Below the pieces are notes generated by a model that was given only the letters and a program-made list of their open reading frames with translations, did no database searches and was not told the origin of the DNA. 64,000 bases of DNA from Ctenosaura bakeri (Eukaryota > Chordata > Lepidosauria > Squamata > Iguanidae), in assembly GCA_948474755.1 (NCBI GenBank), contig CAOLHI010001256.1, forward strand, positions 620,001-684,000. Direction: 5' to 3'. The position numbers and the translations under genes are program-made. Below are positions 24,956-35,838 of this stretch, one piece after another (positions within the stretch are counted from its first letter, which is position 1; the number at the start of each line of letters is the position of its first letter).

Positions 24956-25150
24956 TGTCCCACCAAAGATTGGTCATGGGAAAGGGTGAGAATGCCATTT
25001 AGTTGCTTCCTGACTGAGAGGGGAACAGACCCTTGTTGATCACAACAGCTACTTCCCAGTAAGTTGGGACTGTGAGGATAGAGTTCACTGTGTAGCACCA
25101 TAGTTATGCATCTATGCATTTGTGATTCCCCAACAGGATACCAGCCATTA
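24956..25150 (-). repeat. right arm of the foldback element split by a CR1
   Basis: Inverted match to 23111-23350. GAGGGGAACAGACCC with TTGTTGATCACAACAGC answers GATCAACAGGGGTCTGTTCC in the left arm. The end CCCAACAGGATACCAGCC answers GGTCAGAATCCTGTTTGG. Confidence 0.65.
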
Positions 25151-25189
25151 TTCACACAAAAAAGTGTACATTAGGCAAAAATGCATAAA

Positions 25190-25204
25190 GACAGACAGAC
25201 AGAC

Positions 25205-25250
<46 letters not shown>
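25190..25250. repeat. compound (GACA)n(GATA)n microsatellite
   Basis: Several AGAC units run into about eleven AGAT units with no interruption. It is the same compound motif as the Bkm-type satellite described from snake sex chromosomes, here only about 60 bp. Confidence 0.97.
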
Positions 25251-25251
<1 letters not shown>

Positions 25252-26149
25252 GGAAAATGTGTACAAATTTCTGTGCAAACTTTTTTGTATTTAAATAGCT
25301 GAGCAATCTAGAAATGTACTCACATGTAAGAGTGGAAAAATAAAACACAGAGAGAAACTAAAGTCAACAGCACTGTCTATTCCCAACAGAAACTTTAATT
25401 TATATATAAAGAACTATCTCATTTTAACCAGCTCTACTGTTTGGTAGGTGTTCCGTACACAACTGCATTTAACACAGAAAGGTCACATTACTATGGCTAT
25501 ATGCTAAAGCCCACAAAAACAATTGCATGTGTAAGGCACACTGCCTCCTCCTTGAAGGAAAACTATGGTTCACATGGCAACTCAGCGTGAAGGCCATTCA
25601 GCTTCAGCACCATGGACAAGGACACTGTGTTAGAGGCAACAAAGCAGCTGTAGCAATTGAGTTGTTTACAGGAAAAGGGCAGGGTGAGGAGGCCTTAGTG
25701 TGTTTACTGAATTGCATAGTATTTTGATTACATTTGTACACCCCTCTGTTATCTGAAAAGATGAAGGACAGTTTACATATGTTTTAATAAATAAAAAGTG
25801 ATCAATTTTAAACGTTTCTCGCTATTGAATCATAACCTGAATTGTCCTCTTTGGAAACTCTGGCTCATTTATTTCATTGCTATTCCACCTTTCAGCAAAG
25901 GGACAGGGGGAAACTCAATGTAGCAAAGAATAATATAATACAGATCAAAATCATAATTAAAATGTAGGAGAAAAACAAATAATTTTAAAACATCACAGTT
26001 AAAAATAATAATAAAGTCAGCACCAAACAAATTAAGTCCCCTTCAACAGAAGATCTGAGAAACATCAACCGAGAAGGAGGAAACCTAGCCTCAAACAGAA
26101 ATCTCTCTTGCTTCCTCACCAGATATGAGTTTGGCAGCAGTGGGATTGA
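25251..26149. other. stretch without confident feature
   Basis: A possible LINE-type fragment lies at about 25865-25960. The remainder is unassigned. Confidence 0.35.
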
Positions 26150-26329
26150 GGTTATTTCCGCACTAGACTGTTATAGCGCTATTATTCCACTTTCAACATC
26201 CTATGGAATCCTGGGGTTTGCAGTTTTGGGAGGAGCCAGCCAGCCCCTTCTGAAGCTGCAAACCCTAGGATTGCATAGGATGTAGAAAGTGGAGTAATAG
26301 CACTGTAACAGTCTAGTGCAGAAATGGCC
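26150..26329. mobile_element. palindromic Harbinger-like MITE (short type, copy 3)
   Basis: Starts GGTTATTTCCGCAC and ends TGCAGAAATGGCC, with exact TGA on both sides (26147-26149 and 26330-26332). The inverted arms CCACTTTCAACATCCTATGG and GCATAGGATGTAGAAAGTGG face each other. The 3-bp duplication plus GGCC-type termini support the PIF/Harbinger superfamily. Confidence 0.85.
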
Positions 26330-26600
26330 TGAGAGAAGGGACTCCCCAGATCTCAAAACCCAAGTTTACAATGTTCGGAACAAATAACTGATCCCCTGAT
26401 AACTTTAATCTAGCTAATATATCGTTATTTTTCTTTGGAAGCAGTGAAAATAATTGATATCTAGTATTTAAAAAAAACTTGATTTTGACAACCAAATTGT
26501 TGGTAAACAAGATAGAAGGGCCCCTGTACCCTGTATTCCTTTGATAGGGCTTTGTTGTGGAAGAAGACAAAGGCAAAGGGGCCTCTCAGTTCCTCCAGAG
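26330..26600. other. spacer between MITEs
   Basis: No feature recognised. Confidence 0.3.
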
Positions 26601-26940
26601 CAATGGTTCTTAACTTGGGGGCTGTGGACCCCCAGCGGGCCACAATGTCCTCACAGGGGGTCCATGAAGGCTTGAAGCAGTGTTATGAAATTTTACAGTT
26701 AAAATAGGAAGGGAGGGAGGGAAGGAGGGAGGCAAATTTGTATAGAATCATTCCAATAAAAAAATTGTAATAAGAGTATGTGCATTTATTTATTTCTCCC
26801 TTCACTTCAAATTTGATGAGCAATTTTAAAGAAGTATTTGATGCACTTTAGGGTCTTAAATCTTGAGAAGTCTTGGGGTTCTGCAGCAATAAAAGATATG
26901 TAAAGGGGGTTCATGGCAAAGCAAAGGTTAAGAACCTCTG
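26601..26940. mobile_element. hAT-like non-autonomous DNA transposon
   Basis: Terminal inverted repeats: CAATGGTTCTTAACTTGGGG at the left, and GCAAAGGTTAAGAACCTCTG at the right. Their ends are related to, but different from, the SPIN ends at 37690. The interior has GGGGTCCATGAAGGCTTG near the left and GGGGGTTCATGGCAAAGC near the right. No transposase. The flanking 8-mers do not match, so the target duplication has decayed. Confidence 0.7.
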
Positions 26941-28140
26941 CAAATTACTAAATTTGAATGGAATTCAAAGACTTGCAGCCAAGTTTCAGCTGAAGTGGAA
27001 TTCAGTGTGAATTCAGAAAGTCTTACTGAACTGAAACACCCTAAATATTTTGGAAGGAAGAACAATCGTTTCCAATTAAATAAAGTTTTTACAAATGGGA
27101 AAACTGCACTTGTGCTTTGGAAGCTACAACAAAATGTTGCCTAAAAGAAATCTAGCCTCATGTTTCCTGGTTTACAACCTATAATTTGTGTAGAATCTAA
27201 TATAAATTCACTTTCCCAGTCATTGTATTTCCCCATTAATTACTTATTTCATTTGACTTGCTGCATTTCTTCCTTGTTACCTTTCCTTGGAGGCCCACTG
27301 TAGCTTGCATTCTCAGCTCTTTCTCTGAAAGAGATCCAATTATTTGTCTTTAAATGCTGTTCGCCTGGCCCTGCCTTCTGTACTTTTTCCAAAAAAACAG
27401 CAGATTCAGCCAAATTGTCATCTGTGTGGTATCCCCTATGCTGATGAAGGACAGGTGTTTCCATCATTGGCTTGCAACATTCTGGGCAACTTGTATAATT
27501 TTATTTCTTATGTATGCTTGCAGCAAATTGTGAATTTCACTCACTTCTGCAAACTTCAGATAATCACTATGCTAGTTTTTATTCTGAACAACCAGCCCAA
27601 GTCAGGGACTTTTCATTTCTATCTATTTCATAGAGAAAATGTTAAAACACATCTAAAATAAGCACATAATTAATTCTCTCAGTGAGATCACTGGGACTCA
27701 TTGAAATCTTATTTGATCTTACTTATGGTGCCTGACTCATGAACAAATTGGAATTTGGCTATGCCAACGAATATTCAGCTCCCTCTTTTCTTGACTAGAG
27801 GTGTTCTACCTTCCTCTTCAGCTGTCATTAATGGAGTGAACCATTTGGGCCTCAGGGATTCAAATAAATAGCAGCAACCAAAGATAATGATTGATTACTC
27901 CCACTCCATTTCCTTTCATAGTCTGTTTAATTGAAATGCAACTTTGTTCATGCTTTGCTAACATAGTAATAAATCCACTAGAGGGGAAAAAAGTATCTTC
28001 CTCACAAGAATCCTATTCAAAAGAATCCAGTGTCATTATACCTTTGTCACAATTATAGCAGCACTCTTATACTGATCCGTTTCAAGGTTTTTACTTCTTG
28101 ATTGGATTATAAAAGTTCAGCCAGTCAGTTTTGAAGATCC
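26941..28140. other. stretch without recognised feature
   Basis: No repeat or coding signal recognised. A 105-codon plus-strand frame at 27344-27661 has no motif. Confidence 0.4.
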
Positions 28141-28144
28141 TCTT

Positions 28145-28282
28145 GGCTCCTTTTAAATATGAAAAGTTCTCCAGATGTTGTTGGGTTACCACTCCTGTCA
28201 TTCCTGACATTGGCCAGTTTGGCTGGGGCTAGTGAGAGCTTATATTCAACAACATTTGGAGGGCCATAATTCTGTTCTGCAA
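28145..28282. mobile_element. palindromic MITE ('ccagatgttgttgg' family)
   Basis: CTCCAGATGTTGTTGGGTTA on the left and TCAACAACATTTGGAGGG on the right are inverted partners about 100 bp apart. The centre is GGCCAGTTTGGCTGGGGC. It is the best-preserved member of the family whose fragments lie at 2385, 42040, 47990 and 51380. Confidence 0.6.
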
Positions 28283-28545
28283 GGAGTGGGGAGGAACTCT
28301 TTGACGCAGAGGTACTCTGAGCTGCTTATTTTCTATAAGAAATAAGCACTTTTATAGAGCCAGTGTTAGTGCTGTTACACATTAACAGTGCTTTTTTTTT
28401 AAAAAAAAAAACAATTTTCATGAGAAATAGGAAATTACCTTAATGTGTGCTAATTCATTATCAGTCATAGTTACATGTCAGAAGTCATGAAATTACAATT
28501 ACATGTTACTTTGTTTCAATTATTCTCCTTACAAAATATGAAATA

Positions 28546-28651
28546 CCGTATTTGCCAGCATATAAGACGCACCAGTGTTTAAGACACACCTCATTTATGT
28601 GTCAGCAAATACGATTTGCCAATATATAAGATACACTGGCATATAAGACAC
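28546..28651 (+). mobile_element. TA-flanked DNA transposon, left part, interrupted by an LTR
   Basis: Starts CCGTATTTGCCAGCATATAA directly after TA (28544-28545), and contains a second imperfect copy of its own end (GATTTGCCAATATATAAGAT). The right end is at 29627. Superfamily not certain; the TA flank is compatible with Tc1/mariner-type insertion. Confidence 0.65.
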
Positions 28652-29561
28652 TGTTACTGTAGTTTCTAGCCTGGACTTGGGAGATATTAGATATCGCTTT
28701 GATATCAATAATTTCCTTTACCTATTCCTCTCCACGTGCTGCGAGGTCCCCTGGACAAGCTCGCAAACAGGCACAGCTGCTAATCACTGTAATATTCCAA
28801 ACAATACAGGTAGGCCAGAAATAGCCGTCCCGCTGCTTCAGGAGACCTCAAAGGCAAGTACTCTATTAGGTATGCACGCTACTTACAAAGAACTCCCTGC
28901 CCCAAGCAGGCAGCTTGATTAGACGAATCCTCATCTGTCAAGCACTCTGCGTTTGCATACTGTCTGCATACAATTGCATACTGTTTGCATACAATTTGGA
29001 CTTAACTCAATCATGCTAAATTCTGACCTTGCGGAGGCTTTGTCTCCAGTCTGAAATTCATTGTTTTCCCCAAGTATGGACTAGCCTGCGGCCACATTTT
29101 CCCCTATATAAACCCGTGACTTTGTGAGCTTCTTCGGATCACTCTCAACTTCCATCCCGCCTTGCTGCCGCTTTGCTTGGCGAGCCTTCCCCTCAGTCCC
29201 ACGTACTGAGAACTCCATACCTCCGAACTTCTGCTGCAGACTACCCTGGCTTCAGGACAGCTGTAGTATCACCCAGACCAACAACTCCTCTTAAAAATCC
29301 CTCTATCCCACTTCAACCTTTATTTCTTTAGTTCTCTGCATGAGTGTGTTGCATACACTGTTTGATTGTATTTTAATAAAAACCACAATTATTATTTCAA
29401 TCTTGTTTGCTCCTTGACTTGGCCTGACCCTGTAGATATTGGGTAAAAGATTCTGCTCCGTTGCCCTGCTTCTTGCATTGCTAGCTTGTGCTCTTGGCTA
29501 ATTTCCCCAACTTATATAATTATATAATACCCCTCCTGGGACCCCCAGAAACAGGGTAACA
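28652..29561 (+). mobile_element. solo LTR (family A, copy 1)
   Basis: Ends TGTTACTGTAG and CAGGGTAACA. TATATAA at 29105-29111 and AATAAA at 29375-29380 mark promoter and polyadenylation. The U5 block GACCCTGTAGATATTGGG lies at about 29426. It aligns along its length with the plus copy at 52047 and the minus copy at 57646 (for example CCACGTGCTGCGAGGTCCCC). Flanks ACAC and ATGC do not match, so the target duplication is missing or mutated. No internal region: a solo LTR. Confidence 0.85.
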
Positions 29562-29627
29562 ATGCACCCCATTTTCAAACAGTATTTTTCAGGGAAAAAA
29601 GTGAGTCCTATATACCAGCAAATAGGG
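29562..29627 (+). mobile_element. TA-flanked DNA transposon, right part
   Basis: Ends TATACCAGCAAATAGGG followed by TA (29628-29629), the inverted complement of the left end CCGTATTTGCCAGCATATA (with CCG/CCC difference). This completes the element begun at 28546. Confidence 0.65.
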
Positions 29628-29639
29628 TAAGTTTAGATG

Positions 29640-29992
29640 CTGACAGTTGGAAATTCCATAAGGATAGACTGATAAACAGTGGTTTCAATCACAAAAATTT
29701 TGTTCTTAAACAGTAAACAGGGAGTTCTGGAAAAATATGGGTAAACATAGTCCAAGGATGAGCACAAAAGGAAGTTGATATCTTTCCTTCCTTTCCTCTT
29801 TTCTAATCCTATTATTTTTGTCTTTCTCTTTCTTATCCACTTATTTTTCTTATTTTCCTCTTTTTTTTATATTAATGTAATATATTCAGTTTACTATATA
29901 TGTAATAGTATAAATGGACAATGTATATGTTAGTTTGAATATTTCTGTAATTATTTTTTACTTAATAAAAAATAAAGATTAAAAAAAGGAAC
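29640..29992 (+). mobile_element. probable L1 LINE 3' tail
   Basis: A T/A-rich tract with pyrimidine runs, ending TTACTTAATAAAAAATAAAG and a short A-run, resembles the 3' UTR and tail of squamate L1 elements. Assignment rests on composition and position only. Confidence 0.4.
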
Positions 29993-30064
29993 CATGAAAT
30001 GAATGGGTTTTGCTGATATTGTCCCTGCAAAAATATCATATTAATGCATTTTGGAGTTGTACAC

Positions 30065-30720
30065 ATGTGAATTTGCAGATGATACAAATGTGGGAGGGGC
30101 AGCTAACACACTGAAAGATAGGAACAGAATTCAAAGCAGAATTCAAAATGATCTTGATAAACTAGAAAACTGGGATGAAATCAATAACATTAAACTCAAT
30201 AGCTGACAAATGCAAAATTCTACATTTAGGCCACAAAAAACAAATGCACAAGTATAGGATGGGGGATCCATGGCTCAGTGCATGTGAAAAAGACCTTGGG
30301 ATTATTGTTGATTATAAGTTGAACATGAACCAGTAATGTGGTGCTGCAGCAAAGATAGAATCAGAGTTTCCAAGTCAAAGGAAGCAATCGTCCCCCTTTA
30401 TTCTGTGCTGGTCAGGTCCCATCTGGAGTACTGTGTTCAGCTCTGAGCACCTTATTTTAAGAAGTATACAAATCAGTTGGGTTCAGATAATGGGAACAAG
30501 CATGATAAGAGGCATAGAGAACAAAACATATGAAGAGGGACAGAAGATGCTGTGTATGTTCAGCATGGGAAAGTGAAGACTGAGGCATGGCATATTCTTT
30601 AAATACCTCAACAGCTTTCACACAGAAGAGGATTGTCCATTCCATTGCATTTCCAATTTCTATGTGTGGTTGTGAAAGCTGAACAGTGAAGAAGGCTTTT
30701 AGGAACAGAATGAACTCATT
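30065..30720 (+). mobile_element. CR1 LINE fragment (internal ORF2)
   Basis: Carries GAATTTGCAGATGATACAAA (the F-A-D-D-T block of CR1-type reverse transcriptases) and continues through GGTCAGGTCCCATCTGGAGT (R-x-H-L-E-Y region). Stops and frameshifts are frequent. The canonical CR1 3' end is not reached. Confidence 0.75.
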
Positions 30721-30943
30721 TGATATGTGGTACTAGAGGAGAGTTCTACAGATATCGCAGACTGCCAAAATGACCAAAAAATGAATCCTGGAACAAATCA
30801 AGCCTCAGTTCTTAGTAGAAGCCAAAATGACTAAACTAAACTAAACTTGTTCATACCATGAGACATGACTCATTAGAAAATACAGTAATGCTTGCTAAAA
30901 CTGGAGGAAGTAGTAGAAGAAGACCACATTACAGGGAGACTTA

Positions 30944-31523
30944 GGCAATTTCAGCATGGGGCAAGGGAATTGCCCCGTGACGCTACTCACCAGACTTTTG
31001 GGCTCCCCGGGCCGGTCCATGCTTCTCTGGAGCAGTCCGTGGCCACCGCTCCGCACTGCTCCAGGGACGAAAATGGATTTCCACACTGGGTTTTTTAAAT
31101 GGGGCAGAGCGTCTTCCAGGGAGGACGTCTGCACCTGGGACCGGACTGGGTCGGACCTACTGAGCGTAGATCCGCAGTCCAGCCTGCTCCCAAATGACCC
31201 CAAGTGGTCATCCAGCGTGCTTTTGAAAGACCGTTAAAAACAGGTCTTTCAAAAGCACAGAGTGCGCCACTGCGAGCCTGTTCCCATATGTAGATTCGCA
31301 GGCTTGCATTGGTGCGAGCCGGCAATCTGCTGGGGGCGGGCTTTAGGCTGGCGAGCTTCAGCAGTTGGTTGAGACCCTTGACCAACCGGAAGCCGTCATT
31401 TTCGTCCCCAGGGCAGTGAGGAGCAGTGGCCACGGACTGCTCCAGAGAAGCGTGGACCGGACTGGGGAGCCCAAAAGTCCTGTGAGTAGTGTCACAGGGA
31501 GATTCCCTTGTAAGAAAGTTTGG
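30944..31523 (+). mobile_element. GC-rich Harbinger-like MITE, foldback form (copy b)
   Basis: Two inverted arms of about 105 bp: GGAGCAGTCCGTGGCCACCG on the left against AGTGGCCACGGACTGCTCC on the right. They enclose an interior shared with 43523-43978. A perfect 16-bp stem, GTGCTTTTGAAAGACC and its complement, lies at 31217-31258. Terminal sequences are eroded (GGCAATTTCAGCATGGGG; AAGAAAGTTTGG). Flanks TTA and TTT. No coding potential beyond chance frames across the GC-rich palindrome. Confidence 0.72.
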
Positions 31524-32964
31524 TTTTCAAATTTTGGTATGACAAAGTTGTGGGAAGATATGTTTTAGGAGCTGTGGAATCTTAAAGCTAACCCCAGAGC
31601 TCTGAAAGGATGACAATTCCCAGAAATCCCTGTCACTATGGCAGTTCTGGAAGTAGAAGTCCAATGAAGTAACTTTTCCAAGCGCTGGACCCATTTCAAG
31701 AGACAGGAGGAAGAGAACTGAGTACAGCATAAAACTCATCCATTTTATGTCCACTGGAATTGAACCAAAAAAGAAAAAGGGGGGGGGAAGAAAGCTCTTA
31801 CATGATTTGAATATTTATTTAAAGAAAAATTCTCCCTTGCCAAAAATGTTAATTTTCACATGAAAGCTAGATCCCAGCAAAGTTCATCTCAGTCTTAACT
31901 GTAATTATCACAGGGAATCATTTGTCTATGATATACTAAGGGACACTTTCAAAATACTTATAAATGTCATATTTTAAACAGCAGTGTTTATTGCTGGGAC
32001 TTGATTTTGCAGGTCTTTGATTGTGTTCATTTCTTTGCCACTATGTAAAAGGATATATTACAGATTTTCCCCTTTATCGCCATATAGTGTAGTCACATCA
32101 GTTTCTACCATTTCTAGATGATTCAATGTTTCGTACATTAGGTTCTAAAAATGCATTCACAATCTTGTGAAAAAATTCTTAGGTGTAAATTATGTTGAAA
32201 TGAAATGTAACAGTAATTACTGCTGGTAACTTAGGGTACCCTACAGATCATATGAGTGGATTTTAGAGTGTGTCATTTTCCCTGATATCCTTGCAATTTA
32301 ACAAATGCAATAGCTTACCCAGTTGTAAACCATATGGAAACTCTTACATGTGTCTTAAACGTGTGTTAAAGTGCAGATGATCAGCCCATGGCAGCTTTTC
32401 TGGTATTCTGTGACTGTTGTTATTCCGCCCCAGTTACATATTTTCTTCTGCTGTTATGGAGTACAGGCTTATTCCCCCATATGTTGCCTTCACGTTTTGT
32501 CACAATTTCCTGGTTCTTTAGAGAAATAATTATTAACATGTTGAAACACATTTTTCTAAGGTTAAATTTAAAGTTTGTTAGTATGAGGTGAGTAAGAGTC
32601 TTCCTTCAGAGATTTCTTTTCAGTTCCTTGAAATGGTTGCCAAATTATATGACAATCCCCTCTCGGCTGCAGAAGTGCTCCCTGGGACCACATGGTGCCC
32701 GTGGGTTGTACCTTGTCCATCCTTGCTTACAAGTAATCATAAAACACAGATGAAAAATCATAAAAGTTTAAAACACCTCAAAAAACTACCAGTATCTCTG
32801 GTCTCCAAAAATATATGGTAGAAGTATAATCTTTTAACTTTGTATCTGGAAACCATGGAAAGAAATGTGAGAAAACAAGGTGTTCCTTAAAAGACTTTGT
32901 ACCAGGGTGGGGTGGGGGAGAGTACCTTCCTTGCAATGGATTGCTATTGCAGAGGATCAATTTG
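31524..32964. other. stretch without recognised feature
   Basis: Nothing recognised on either strand beyond a short G-run near 31780. Confidence 0.4.
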
Positions 32965-33166
32965 CTTTTTGTTATTGCATGTCTTCAAGTCCTTTCTGAC
33001 TTATGGCAACCTTAAGGCAAACCTATCACAGAGTTTTCTGAGGCTGAGAGTGTGTGATGCATGCAAGATCATGTAGTGGATTTCCATGGCTGAGTGGAGA
33101 ATCAAACTCTGGTCACCAGGATCAGGGAACAGTGTTCAAATCACTACGCCATGCTGGCTCTCACAC
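32965..33166 (-). mobile_element. tRNA-derived SINE (type 1), minus strand
   Basis: Reverse-oriented SINE. The tail complement TTCTGACTTATGGCAACCTT comes first, then TCCATGGCTGAGTGGAGAAT with the B-box complement, and ACTACGCCATGCTGGCTCTC at the head. Confidence 0.82.
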
Positions 33167-34077
33167 CAATTTACATGCCAAGAGGTAAAACTGAGGAAAG
33201 TCTTGCTTTTGCCCTTTGAACTCAATTGACAACTATTGAAGTAAGAGGAGGACAAAGGGGAAAAGAGAGAAAGTGAAGCATCTTAAAAGCAGCCAAAAAT
33301 GTGGAATGACTGAGGATTATTTGGGACAGTCACTGCAAAATTCAGACAGTTGGAAGGTATACTATGATGCTCAAAAATAAGAAACTCCTGGAAACAGATA
33401 TTGAACCCAATAGGCAAAGCCACAGATCACCATACTAACAATGATAGCATATTATTATTACTATCCATGAACGTCCTGTACCCATTATATTATAAAGCTA
33501 TGGTCATAGCTAAGGGATGGAAATATACTGAGGAGGAGGATGTGCAATAAATGGGAACTGGCATTAAATGAAAAATGAACAGCTAAGGGTAAGGTTCACA
33601 GAAGAGGAAGGAGGACAGACATGTTTGCTGAGATGTGGCCACCATTCATTGCTTTTGTAAACAACACATTTGCTATCTCAAGATCATTGGGCTTTCAGTA
33701 TAAATATTGGAAAGATTTGTTGCATGACATCTGATATTATGTTTTGAAAACTGAAGATTCAAGATTGATCACTTGCAAGAGAGGAAACAAGCATGTATTT
33801 AAACTGAAAAATGATTATAACTTGAGAGGGTTTTTTTTTTTCAAAGGAGTGTAATATTTTTGGTAGCATATTTATGCTTATCGTTTTGTATTATTTGTTG
33901 AAGTAAGCTAACAAAAATATTTTAAAAAATTAAAATGCAATTTTAATATTCATCTCAGTCAGTTTTACCTGCCTACAATTCTGCTCTCTCATCCCTAGAA
34001 GGCACAGAGTGACATACCACAGTGGCCAGAGACAACTTTTTTAATAAGACTTAAACTTTCTACAGCATCACTTATTT
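33167..34077. other. stretch without confident feature
   Basis: An A/T-rich tail-like block at about 33690-33940 could be an L1 3' end, but I cannot support it with protein motifs. Confidence 0.3.
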
Positions 34078-34213
34078 TTCAAGTCACTTCCAGTTTATGG
34101 TGACCCTCCTATCATGGGGTTTTCTGGGGCTTACTCAGAGGGCTTCCATGGCCAAGAGGGAATTGAACCCTGGTTGCAATCCAGTGGTCAAACCACTACA
34201 CCACACTAGCTAG
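34078..34213 (-). mobile_element. tRNA-derived SINE (type 1), minus strand
   Basis: The tail complement CAAGTCACTTCCAGTTTATG, body TTCCATGGCCAAGAGGGAAT and head complement AACCACTACACCACACTAGC identify the family. The copy is internally shortened. Confidence 0.75.
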
Positions 34214-34512
34214 ACATATTTCTGGAAGCATCCGGACTAACTGAAAAGTCACAGAATTTGTTCCTGTTCTTTCTGATTTTATAGTGGGCTGAAATGAACC
34301 AACTGGTATAAAAAGCCTCTGGCCTCCTGGGAGCTGACAGAAAATATTCTGGGATAAACAAAATGTGTATACATCTCCAAAATAAAAACAGAAAGAACAG
34401 AAACAAAATCTGAGATTTTCCAGTCTTGTTAACTTGTCTGGATGCACCCTAACATTCTCTAATGGGAGAAAATACACATCTCTTAAAAGGAGAAAGTTTA
34501 AGTGTTATTACT

Positions 34513-34536
34513 CATTTATTTATTTATTTATTTATT
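34513..34536. repeat. (ATTT)n microsatellite
   Basis: About six TTTA units. Confidence 0.9.
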
Positions 34537-34969
34537 CAAAAAAGATGCATCACTTTCTTGGGAAGTAAGCATCCTTGAACTGAAATCCCATTGAAAGCAG
34601 TGGGAATTGCTTTGGAATATTTATGTATAGAATTGTTCTGAAAGTTTCCAAGCAGACCCAGTTCATTTGATTTTTTACTTAAAGAACACGATATCACTGT
34701 ATTCAAACCTAATGAATAAAAGGACTGAGATATATCAGCATACATAGCCTACTGGGTTGTTTCCATTTGGTGTCTTTTTGCTGGCAGAAGGCTCTTAGAT
34801 CCTGAGGAGACATTTATCAGTGAAACAGGGAGAAGATTGGTTTTCAGTGATATCTCTTCTCACCTTATGCCACCATGTCATCTCCCACACTTCCAAAAAA
34901 TAACTCAGCTATTTTTATATATTTGGTTATATTTTTATATTTGGTTACAGCAGTAAGACTTTGCTTTGC

Positions 34970-35335
34970 ACAACATTGGAACATTGGAAGAGCCATCAAT
35001 AGAGGAATGGAAAATTAAAATAATGGAAATGGTAGAAATAGAGAAATGATCAAACTCAATAAAAGAGAATTCAATTGAACAGTTTGAAAGACAATGGAAA
35101 CCGGTATTGGATTTTGTTCAAAGTAAGGACAGACATTAAAGGGTAAATAAGACATAAGAAAGGAAATATGAAATGATAGAGACTTATTTACATATATTAC
35201 AGTTAGACATAAGGATAGGAAAAGAAAATTGTTAAAAGGAAAAAAGTAAGTTTTGATAAGAAGATGATAAATAAAGAAGGTGATATTTGATATGTTGGGA
35301 GAGGTGGGGTATTCTAAGGAAACATTGTATATAGT
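34970..35335 (+). mobile_element. L1 LINE, extreme ORF2 C-terminus and 3' region
   Basis: The plus-strand frame starting at about 34990 reads P-S-I-E-E-W-K-I-K-I-M-E, a pattern typical of the last residues of L1 ORF2, then a stop, then A-rich 3' UTR-like sequence. Only the tail survives. Confidence 0.5.
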
Positions 35336-35756
35336 ACTAGCATATATACCCAGCATTGTCTGGGATTTTATTTTCTTATAGGTAATGCTTGTTAGAAAGA
35401 TTTGAGATCCTGTGTCTCTAATTCCCAAACCGTCTTGTCCAGTATCTGTAATTTTTCCCTATATTCCCCAATCCAATCTGTATTCAGAGTTATTAACATA
35501 CAGAGGTTGGGTTCCTGAGAGAATACACTGCCCTCCTCCTTGCTGCTAGGCTTCATCTCCATAGCAACTGGCCAGACCCAAGAGCTCTCTGGCTGAGAAT
35601 TCTAAAATCCCCTCCCTAAACTGCAAACCCCAGGATTCCATAGAATCTTCTTAGGCAGCCAATCATATGAGGTCTTTGCCCAACACAGCCAATCATATGA
35701 GGTCTTCTTGCTTGACACAGACAACCACACAAATTTTGACTTTTATATATTAGAGA
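35336..35756. mobile_element. putative DNA element with AT-rich inverted ends
   Basis: The left end CTAGCATATATACCCAGCAT and the right end TTTATATATTAGAG are inverted partners. The interior holds a piece of the short palindromic MITE (35580-35645) and a roughly 29-bp direct duplication (CAGCCAATCATATGAGGTCT, twice). Superfamily not assigned. Confidence 0.45.
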
Positions 35757-35779
35757 GATTGGATAAAAATATATAATTA

Positions 35780-35838
35780 TTGTTGCTGTTGTTGTTGTTA
35801 TTGTATTATTATTTTGTTGTTGTTGTTGTTGTTGTTGT
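35780..35838. repeat. (TTG)n microsatellite
   Basis: Interrupted TTG/TTA run. Confidence 0.9.

Noticed and set aside
25190..25250. CRISPR-like regular repeat
   Set aside because: Plain tetranucleotide microsatellite with no spacers, and eukaryotic context.
30892..31568. Several 90-110 codon frames on both strands
   Set aside because: They are mirror translations of the inverted arms of a foldback MITE, not genes.
35015..35428. 137-codon minus-strand open frame
   Set aside because: It is antisense to an A-rich L1 3' tail, which gives F/L/I/S-rich translation typical of such shadows.
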